Shown one piece after another: positions 58,946-64,000 of a DNA stretch of 64,000 bases. Below the pieces are notes generated by a model. The model had not been told where the DNA came from. It saw only the letters and a list, made by a program, of their open reading frames with translations, and ran no database searches. Made by a program: the position numbers and the translations under genes. Positions within the stretch are counted from its first letter, which is position 1. Every line of letters begins with the position of its first letter. Origin of the DNA: Planctomycetota bacterium. GTDB lineage: Bacteria > Planctomycetota > SZUA-567 > H5-PLA8. The stretch covers positions 2,041,201 to 2,105,200 of the forward strand of contig JABTUM010000001.1 in the NCBI GenBank assembly GCA_015075375.1, written 5' to 3'.

Positions 58946-59431
58946 TTACTCCCGATACGGTTGGATCGCAAATCCACCTTTACGATCGATCCGAACGTAG
59001 TAAAGCTCGTCGTAGCCTTCCTCCCAAGCCGGCCGTTCAAGTTTTTTAATGGTGGCTCGAATCGCTACCTCAGGGACGCGCTGCGCCGCCGGGCGTTCGG
59101 CGTTTCGAGCGATGCAGTCCTTCAGGTCACTGGCAAAGTAATACCCGACGATGCGGTAGCCGCTGGCTTTGGCCGGCTCGATGTAACGCGCGCGGTCCAC
59201 TCGAGTAGGGTTGGTATTGTCGACCACGATCGTGCGGCTCGCGGCAATCGCTTCGCCCAGAAGTTGGGCTTCCTTCGCGCGCGCTTCCTTTCCGGTGCCG
59301 ATTTCGTCCAGACTGATCAATGTATGCGGGAACGAAAAGGCGTTCTGGCGGAAAGTGGTCTTACCGGCGGCCTGGATGCCCATGAGCAGGATCAGGCCGA
59401 GAGAAGATGGGCGGGCAGTCATCTGGTCCAT
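58946..59431 (-). CDS. P-loop kinase-like ATPase (AAA_33/zeta-type)
   Basis: From the ATG at 59431 the product has 161 residues; ATG at 59422 is as good, and the one at 59500 falls inside a -10 element. The Walker A is LLMGIQAAGKTTF. DNTNPTRVDRARY and IVGYYFASDLKDCIARNAER match small P-loop kinases of the polynucleotide kinase/zeta-toxin type, where the second motif binds the substrate and the Arg pair closes the lid. The substrate is unknown. No antitoxin-like partner is seen, so a housekeeping kinase role is more likely than a toxin. The gene precedes the SelW-like gene on the same strand by 74 bases, so they may share a transcript. Confidence 0.8.
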   Translation of the reverse strand: MDQMTARPSSLGLILLMGIQAAGKTTFRQNAFSFPHTLISLDEIGTGKEARAKEAQLLGEAIAASRTIVVDNTNPTRVDRARYIEPAKASGYRIVGYYFASDLKDCIARNAERPAAQRVPEVAIRATIKKLERPAWEEGYDELYYVRIDRKGGFAIQPYRE

Positions 59432-59498
59432 TGGGTTATGCGATGACCCGCGCGCCGTCAACCCGCATCGAGAATCCCCTTGCTGCCGCCAGGAGCCC

Positions 59499-59504
59499 AT
59501 TATA
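59499..59504 (-). promoter_or_regulatory. -10 element upstream of the P-loop kinase gene
   Basis: TATAAT followed by GGG lies about 65 bases before the ATG at 59431. No convincing -35 is found at 16-18 bases. The same TATAATGG form occurs at the pilM promoter. Confidence 0.4.
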
Positions 59505-59586
59505 AGGTGCCGGGATTACGAACGGCTGGCGCGCGAGAATCGGAGCAGCGCCCTCCTTCGAACAGGCGGCGAGCGTCCTTATTCCC

Positions 59587-60588
59587 ATGGCACAACGAGC
59601 GTCCTCCTCCGCGCAACAGTATCTTCCCTTCGAGGAGAGCCTGCGCGAGATCGAAGCCCGGATTCGTGACCTTACTGATTTCCAGAAGACCCACAAGGTC
59701 GACATGCTGCTGGAGATTGAGAGCGCCAACGTCAAGCGCGACAAGCTTTTAGAACAAATCTACGCGAACCTGACAAGCTGGCAGCGCATCCAGGTCGCGC
59801 GGCATCAGAACCGCCCGCAAACGATGGATTACATCGAGCGGCTTTGCTCGGACTTCGTCGAACTGCACGGCGACCGCGCCTTCGGCGACGACCGTGCGAT
59901 CGTGACCGGCTTCGCGACCATCGGTTCGAAAAAGGTCATGCTGATCGGACAGCACAAGGGCCGCGACGTCTACGAACGCAGCGCATGCAACTTCGGCAGC
60001 CCGCAACCTGAAGGTTACCGCAAAGCGCTCTGGAAGATGCGCCTGGCCGAGAAGTACCGCATTCCCATCGTCTGCCTGATCGACACCAAGGGGGCCGCAC
60101 CGGCCGTCGAAGCCGAGGAACGCGGACAATCGCAGGCCATTGCCTACAACCTGATGATCATGTCGGGCCTGAAGGTGCCGATCGTCTGCGCCGTAATCGG
60201 CGAAGGTGGAAGCGGCGGAGCGCTGGGGATCGGCGTCGGCGACCGGATGCTGATTCAGGAGTACGCCTACTTCAGCGTCATCTCGCCCGAAGGCTGCGCC
60301 TCCATTATCTGGAAGGACGCGAGCAAGAAGGAAGAAGCCGCCGCCGCGCTGAAGATTACCGCTCCCGAATTGAAGGCGCTGGGGATCATGGACGAAATCG
60401 TCCCCGAACCGCTGGGCGGCGCGCACCGCGAACGAGAGCGGGCCGCCGAGATGCTCAAGCAGGCGATCTTGAACAACCTCGACGACCTGGAGCGCCTCCC
60501 GCTCGACGAACTGCTCGAACGGCGCTACCGCAAGATTCGCTCCTACGGCAAATACCGCGAAGAGGTTCTCGAAGCCGTCGGCGCGTAG
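59587..60588 (+). CDS. accA: acetyl-CoA carboxylase carboxyltransferase subunit alpha
   Basis: The 333-residue protein is a full-length AccA. It contains FEESLREIEARIRDL at the N-terminus, HGDRAFGDDRAIVTGFATIG, the GEGGSGGALGIGVGD oxyanion-hole segment, SVISPEGCASIIWKDA and EPLGGAHRERERA. It works with AccD to move CO2 from biotin to acetyl-CoA, the first step of fatty acid synthesis. A deviation is seen in the usual DTPGAYPG loop, which reads DTKGAAPA. A dispersed repeat copy starts nine bases after the stop. Confidence 0.96.
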   Translation: MAQRASSSAQQYLPFEESLREIEARIRDLTDFQKTHKVDMLLEIESANVKRDKLLEQIYANLTSWQRIQVARHQNRPQTMDYIERLCSDFVELHGDRAFGDDRAIVTGFATIGSKKVMLIGQHKGRDVYERSACNFGSPQPEGYRKALWKMRLAEKYRIPIVCLIDTKGAAPAVEAEERGQSQAIAYNLMIMSGLKVPIVCAVIGEGGSGGALGIGVGDRMLIQEYAYFSVISPEGCASIIWKDASKKEEAAAALKITAPELKALGIMDEIVPEPLGGAHRERERAAEMLKQAILNNLDDLERLPLDELLERRYRKIRSYGKYREEVLEAVGA

Positions 60589-60597
60589 TCCGGTCTT

Positions 60598-60635
60598 GTT
60601 CACCACAGGGATCACGAATACCGCCGAGAACGGCC
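60598..60635 (+). repeat. dispersed post-gene element, copy C (divergent)
   Basis: It starts GTTCACC nine bases after the accA stop and ends GCCGAGAACGGCC, like copies A and B at both ends. The middle has drifted and lacks clear CGCAGAG units. Confidence 0.5.
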
Positions 60636-60763
60636 CTGCCGTGTTCAAGGCATTCGCGTAGGCGCCACCGGCTCCCCAGGCGCAGATCGCGCGCGCGTGC
60701 GAGTCCCGCCTCGCCGTTCCCTCTGGTCTCTGCGGTGAAAGCCGCTGCCCGCCGCGGCAGGTA

Positions 60764-61768
60764 TTACTCGAACTTATCCACGTCGACGTGCGGCCAGAGT
60801 TCCTTGACGTGGTCGGCGAGTTTTTCGTTGGTCGGACCGTAGCCCTTCGAATACATGAAGGATTCGAGGCGGTCGCCGAACTCGCGGGCGCTTTGCCAGC
60901 GCTGATCCGGATCCTTCTCCAGCGCTTTCATGTTGATCTCGACCAGTTCGTCCGGCAGATCGGGGACGATCTTGCGCGGATCCTTGATCTTGTACTTGGT
61001 CATCTGCTCGATCAACGTGCGGCGCGTGCGCGGCGTATAGACCCGGGTGCCGGTGAGTTGCTCATAAAGCACCAAACCCAGCGCGAAGATGTCGGTGCGC
61101 GCGTCGGTGGTGCGCGCGGCGGCCTGCTCCGGCGCCATATACGGATACTTGCCCATAATCACGCGCTTTTCGTCGGGCTTGGGCATCTTAAGCGCCTTGG
61201 CGATGCCGAAGTCGGTCAGCTTCACCGCGCCGCGGAAATCGATCATCACGTTGGACGGCGTCACGTCACGATGCACGATATTCAGCGGCTTTCCGAAGCG
61301 ATCGCGCTTGGTGTGCGCATAATGCAGTCCGCGTGCCACGCGGCTGATAATGAACGCCGACATGTCGGTGGGCGGAAGGCGGTCGATCCGGAGAAAGTGC
61401 GCGAGGTACTCGGAAAGCGTCTTGGCGTGCAGATACTCCATGACGATGAAGTAGCGGCCTTTGTACATCCCCAGGTTATGGACCTGCGCAATGTTGGTAT
61501 GCACAAGGTCGGCGGTAAGCCGCGCTTCGTCGAGGAACATCTGCAGCGCCATGCCGTCTTGCAGACGGTCGGACTTGATGACCTTAAGCGCGACGGTCTT
61601 GGTGAAACCGGCGTCGCCGAGCTGTTCGCCCAGATATACGCTGCCCATGCCGCCGTCGGCGATCTTGCGGATCACCCGGCAACGCGTGCGGTATTCGAAC
61701 TCGCGGGTCGCTTCCGATTTCGGCGACTCCGTCTGCGGCGAACTCAACGGGGCCATCCTCGGGTCCAT
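60764..61768 (-). CDS. Hanks-type serine/threonine protein kinase
   Basis: The 334-residue protein holds a complete kinase domain: glycine loop IADGGMGSVYLG, catalytic Lys62 in VALKVIK, HRDVTPSN with Asp168, DFG at 186-188 and MAPEQ at 211-215. It has no membrane helix and no sensor domain, unlike most bacterial Hanks kinases, so it is probably cytosolic. It is divergent from the sigma/PepSY fusion gene across 202 bases. Possible partners in the window are the FHA-cyclase and the adjacent sigma factor, but no link is shown by the sequence. Confidence 0.94.
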   Translation of the reverse strand: MDPRMAPLSSPQTESPKSEATREFEYRTRCRVIRKIADGGMGSVYLGEQLGDAGFTKTVALKVIKSDRLQDGMALQMFLDEARLTADLVHTNIAQVHNLGMYKGRYFIVMEYLHAKTLSEYLAHFLRIDRLPPTDMSAFIISRVARGLHYAHTKRDRFGKPLNIVHRDVTPSNVMIDFRGAVKLTDFGIAKALKMPKPDEKRVIMGKYPYMAPEQAAARTTDARTDIFALGLVLYEQLTGTRVYTPRTRRTLIEQMTKYKIKDPRKIVPDLPDELVEINMKALEKDPDQRWQSAREFGDRLESFMYSKGYGPTNEKLADHVKELWPHVDVDKFE

Positions 61769-61970
61769 AATGGGTCCAGCCCCTTATTGTCCTGCCGCAA
61801 CTCGCAACGTCCAGAGTCTTTCGCTGCCAATACTGGATCGGCGATCCAAACAGCTCCCTATATGGAATACCGGACAAGCGTCCATTCGGGAGACCTTGCA
61901 GGCAACATTCTGGATTTTTCCCCGCCGCCCGCGAGGCTGCATACGCGTGTAAGGCAGCCCAGAGCGACCC

Positions 61971-63236
61971 ATGACCGAACCTGAACGCCAAGCCTGGATC
62001 TCCGAACGGTTGGACCGCTGGCGGTCCAACCAGGATGCCGCGGCCTTGGGCGAACTGCTGAAATGGCAGCGCGACCGCGCCTACGCCACCTCCGCCCGGT
62101 TGCTCGGCGCAGGGCCGGACGCCGAGGACGCCGTTCAGCAAGCGTTCCTGAAGTTGCTTTCGCGCCGGCAGGGATTCGAGCACGCGCGTGCATTCCAGGC
62201 CTCCGTGTATCGAGCGGTGGTGCAGTGTGCCTTGGATCTGGCCCGCGCGCGACAAACCAGAAGCCAACGGGAGGCGGACATGCGAAACGTCATGCAGCAC
62301 GCAGGCGCTACTCCCGCGGCGCTGGCCGAGCAAGCCGAGTTGCAGCGGCTGCTGCGCGAAGCCTTCGGAAGTCTGGATCCTCAGCAACAGGCCCTCGTTA
62401 CGCTCTGCTGCCAGGAAGGCCTGACCTTGGCCGACGCCGCGGCGGTGCTCGAAATACCGCGTGAAACCGCACGCGACCGCTTTGCGCGCGCACTGAACGA
62501 TCTGCACGGCTTCCTGCGCAAACGAGGCGTGGCGCTCTCGTTACTGCTGCTCGCGGGCTTGTTTCAGTCCTCCTCCGTCTCGGCCGCGCCGAGCACCCTG
62601 TGCGCGGCCCTCGATGCGTCCCTGCCGGGCCGGCCGTGCGTGGAGGTCGCCGCCGCCGCCCAAGCCCCCGCACATGCGGCGCGCGTCCTTACGGAGGCAG
62701 GGCTTTCCGGCAGCACGTGGGGATTTCAGGTGGCCGCAGCCGCGCTCGTGCTCGTTTGCGGCGGACTTGCGGCCGGCTTGCTCTGGAACGATCCGCCCAA
62801 GGATCACGGACAAGCGCCTGTGGCGCCCGTGGCGACGGTCGATAAGGAAGGCGCTCAACCTGCTCCCTCCGGGCAGCCCGGGGTCGATCCATTAGCGGCG
62901 GCCGAGAAATCGGCTCAGCCTGCCGCTGAAGCGCCCGCTGCGCCCGCGCCCGGCCCGCAAGCCGAAGCGCGCGCCCAACCGGGCGACGGACTTCCGCCGG
63001 GTATCGAAGCCGCAGCCGTCCAGGCGCTCGAAGGATTCGTGCTGGAGCGCTTCGAACGGGAAGTGCGCGCGGGAGGCGTGCGGTACGAACTGGAAGGCAC
63101 GGCCGGCGGCAAGCGCTACGAGATCGTCGTCTCGGCCGAGGCCAAAGTGTTGAAGATCGAAGAAGAGGACGAGGACGACGACGACGACGAGAAGAGCCCG
63201 GCTAAGCCGCCGCCTGCGCCTCCAGACGACTTTTAA
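61971..63236 (+). CDS. ECF sigma factor fused to membrane segments and a PepSY-like domain
   Basis: Residues 1-185 form an ECF sigma factor: region 2 (DAEDAVQQAFLKLLSRRQ, FQASVYRAVVQCALDLARAR) and region 4 (LDPQQQALVTLCCQEGLTLA, AAVLEIPRETARDRFARAL). Two hydrophobic segments follow (187-205, VALSLLLLAGLFQSSSVSA; 251-272, GFQVAAAALVLVCGGLAAGL), then a Pro/Ala-rich linker (275-340). Residues 341-400 resemble a PepSY-like domain (RYELEGTAGGKRYEIVVSAE, then AKVLKIEEED) and the end is acidic. Sigma factors with hydrophobic C-terminal extensions are known in planctomycetes; a PepSY-like end is unusual. The next gene encodes a separate protein with the same domain. I infer a membrane-bound sigma factor. 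Confidence 0.85.
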   Translation: MTEPERQAWISERLDRWRSNQDAAALGELLKWQRDRAYATSARLLGAGPDAEDAVQQAFLKLLSRRQGFEHARAFQASVYRAVVQCALDLARARQTRSQREADMRNVMQHAGATPAALAEQAELQRLLREAFGSLDPQQQALVTLCCQEGLTLADAAAVLEIPRETARDRFARALNDLHGFLRKRGVALSLLLLAGLFQSSSVSAAPSTLCAALDASLPGRPCVEVAAAAQAPAHAARVLTEAGLSGSTWGFQVAAAALVLVCGGLAAGLLWNDPPKDHGQAPVAPVATVDKEGAQPAPSGQPGVDPLAAAEKSAQPAAEAPAAPAPGPQAEARAQPGDGLPPGIEAAAVQALEGFVLERFEREVRAGGVRYELEGTAGGKRYEIVVSAEAKVLKIEEEDEDDDDDEKSPAKPPPAPPDDF

Positions 63237-63288
63237 CGTGAAGTGCGTTTCCCACCCATGCCGCGGTAGACGCGGAAAGGAGCATCCC

Positions 63289-63639
63289 ATGAAGCACACG
63301 TACTGGAGCCTGTTGGCGGGCCTGGCCCTGGTGATTGGTCTGACGGCGACGAGCTTGCGTGCCGAAGAAGAGGACGACGACGGGAAGGAAGAAAAGATCG
63401 AGCTGAAGGATGTACCGGAAGCCGTTCTGAAAGCCGCTCAAGCGGCCGTGAAGGACATCGTCTTCTCCAAGGCCGAAAAGGAGACCAAAGGCGATAAGGT
63501 TATTTACGAACTGAAGGGCAAGGCCGGCGAAAAGACCTACGAGGTGGAAGTCAGCGCCGAAGGCAAAGTGCTCGAGGTGGAGGAGGAGGACGGCGACGAC
63601 AAAGACAACGACCAAGCAGAGAAATCCGGGGACAAGTAG
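63289..63639 (+). CDS. small exported PepSY-like protein
   Basis: The ATG at 63289 has AAAGGAG six bases upstream and gives 116 residues. A signal peptide (SLLAGLALVIGLTATSLRAE) precedes an acidic mature protein with one PepSY-like domain (VPEAVLKAAQAAVKDIVFSK, VIYELKGKAGEKTYEVEVSA, EGKVLEVEEED). The domain is clearly homologous to the C-terminal part of the sigma fusion protein just upstream. The protein is likely periplasmic and may bind a ligand or metal through its acidic ends; this is inferred. A terminator follows. Confidence 0.88.
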   Translation: MKHTYWSLLAGLALVIGLTATSLRAEEEDDDGKEEKIELKDVPEAVLKAAQAAVKDIVFSKAEKETKGDKVIYELKGKAGEKTYEVEVSAEGKVLEVEEEDGDDKDNDQAEKSGDK

Positions 63640-63650
63640 CTCCGGTCTCC

Positions 63651-63685
63651 CCGCGCTTGTCCGTTCGATCGAGCGGCAAGCGCGG
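63651..63685 (+). terminator. intrinsic terminator after the PepSY-like gene
   Basis: CCGCGCTTG pairs with CAAGCGCGG (9 bp); inside, CCG/CGG add three pairs above a one-base bulge, with a 10-base loop. CTATTTTCT follows on the plus strand. It starts 11 bases after the stop. Confidence 0.8.
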
Positions 63686-63692
63686 CTATTTT

Positions 63693-64000
63693 CTACGCGC
63701 CCACTGGGTGATCTTTTTTGGCTTCCAGGAAGCTGCTGAGGTCGGCCTCGCTTACACTCGGTTCGCCGGGGCTCAGGTTGTCGAGCTTGCCGTCCTTGAT
63801 CCACGCCTCCAGCCGGGCCACCTCGTCGTACAGGTGCTCGAATCCGTCCACGATGTACACCAGCGGCTGATAGTGATGGATCTCGAAGTATTGATTCACG
63901 ACCCATTCGAGTTGGAACGGGTAACGCTGAACCTCGGGCGATTCCAATACGTGCGCGATCTCGCCGTAGCTGCTCAACAATCCGCTGCCGTATACGCGAA
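63693..64000 (-). CDS. phhA: phenylalanine 4-monooxygenase, C-terminal part (cut by window edge)
   Basis: The frame is open to the window end and reads VYGSGLLSSYGEIAHVLESP, matching the conserved YGAGLLSS(Y/F)GE segment of aromatic amino acid hydroxylases. Then comes NQYFEIHHYQPLVYIVDGFE, the equivalent of the YRIDIYQP..YFV.. stretch. The stop is at 63693. About 102 residues are visible; the iron-binding His/Glu residues should lie in the missing part. The enzyme uses tetrahydrobiopterin and oxygen to make tyrosine from phenylalanine. Confidence 0.82.
   Translation of the reverse strand, partial: RVYGSGLLSSYGEIAHVLESPEVQRYPFQLEWVVNQYFEIHHYQPLVYIVDGFEHLYDEVARLEAWIKDGKLDNLSPGEPSVSEADLSSFLEAKKDHPVGA

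Noticed and set aside
58946..59431. Zeta-toxin interpretation of the P-loop kinase gene
   Set aside because: The Walker A and lid motifs fit, but no small antitoxin gene is adjacent, and the neighbours (SelW-like gene, accA) are housekeeping in type.

Overview
The window is GC-rich chromosomal DNA (roughly two thirds G+C by eye) from a Gram-negative-type bacterium. Genes are often coupled by ATGA or TGATG stop/start overlaps, and Shine-Dalgarno sites of the GGAGG type are common. Several traits resemble planctomycete-like or related lineages (Planctomycetota, Lentisphaerota, Kiritimatiellota, Hydrogenedentota and similar): very large exported proteins with CBM9-like, NPCBM and HEAT modules, a MoxR/DUF58/VWA operon, an ECF sigma factor with a hydrophobic C-terminal extension, and type IV pilus genes. 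I cannot fix the phylum from this window. No insertion sequence, phage or CRISPR array was seen.

Layout. (1) 30-16539, minus strand: one tightly coupled eight-gene operon, moxR, DUF58, two VWA membrane proteins, a DUF4175-like membrane protein, a 1614-residue exported multi-module protein, a CBM9+HEAT exported protein and a small exported protein. (2) 16905-28438: a GntR/LacI-type regulator, a 1590-residue exported propeller/CBM9 protein on the minus strand and, divergent from it, a heparinase II/III-like lyase, a HEAT protein and an exported protein of unknown function. This looks like a regulated polysaccharide-use locus. (3) 28516-34563: a secreted M11-like metalloprotease with tandem Ig-like repeats, then an ECF sigma factor coupled to a FecR-type membrane protein with a Gly-rich tail. 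A tRNA-Asp follows. (4) 34966-39144: a MerR-regulated run holding a membrane protein, a homocysteine S-methyltransferase, an MFS transporter and two overlapping nucleoside 2-deoxyribosyltransferase-like genes. An AT-richer orphan gene lies between two copies of a short dispersed repeat. (5) 39793-44254: a Gfo/Idh/MocA oxidoreductase, an exported protein of unknown function and a trans-sulfuration PLP enzyme.

(6) 44264-58458, minus strand: pilM2, a pilin, pilM, pilN, pilO, pilP-like, pilQ, a TIGR03936-type gene, RNase E/G (frameshifted in its linker), rplU and an FHA-GAF-adenylate cyclase. (7) 58647-64000: a SelW-like gene with an in-frame UGA at the CxxU position followed by a SECIS-like hairpin, a P-loop kinase, accA, a Hanks-type Ser/Thr kinase divergent from an ECF sigma factor fused to membrane segments and a PepSY-like domain, a separate small exported PepSY-like protein, and the 3' end of phenylalanine hydroxylase at the window edge.

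The strongest unexpected items are the unannotatable-by-default selenoprotein at 58647-58871, the sigma factor/PepSY pair at 61971-63639, the PilM copy fused to a four-helix membrane domain, and a short repeat placed just after stop codons.
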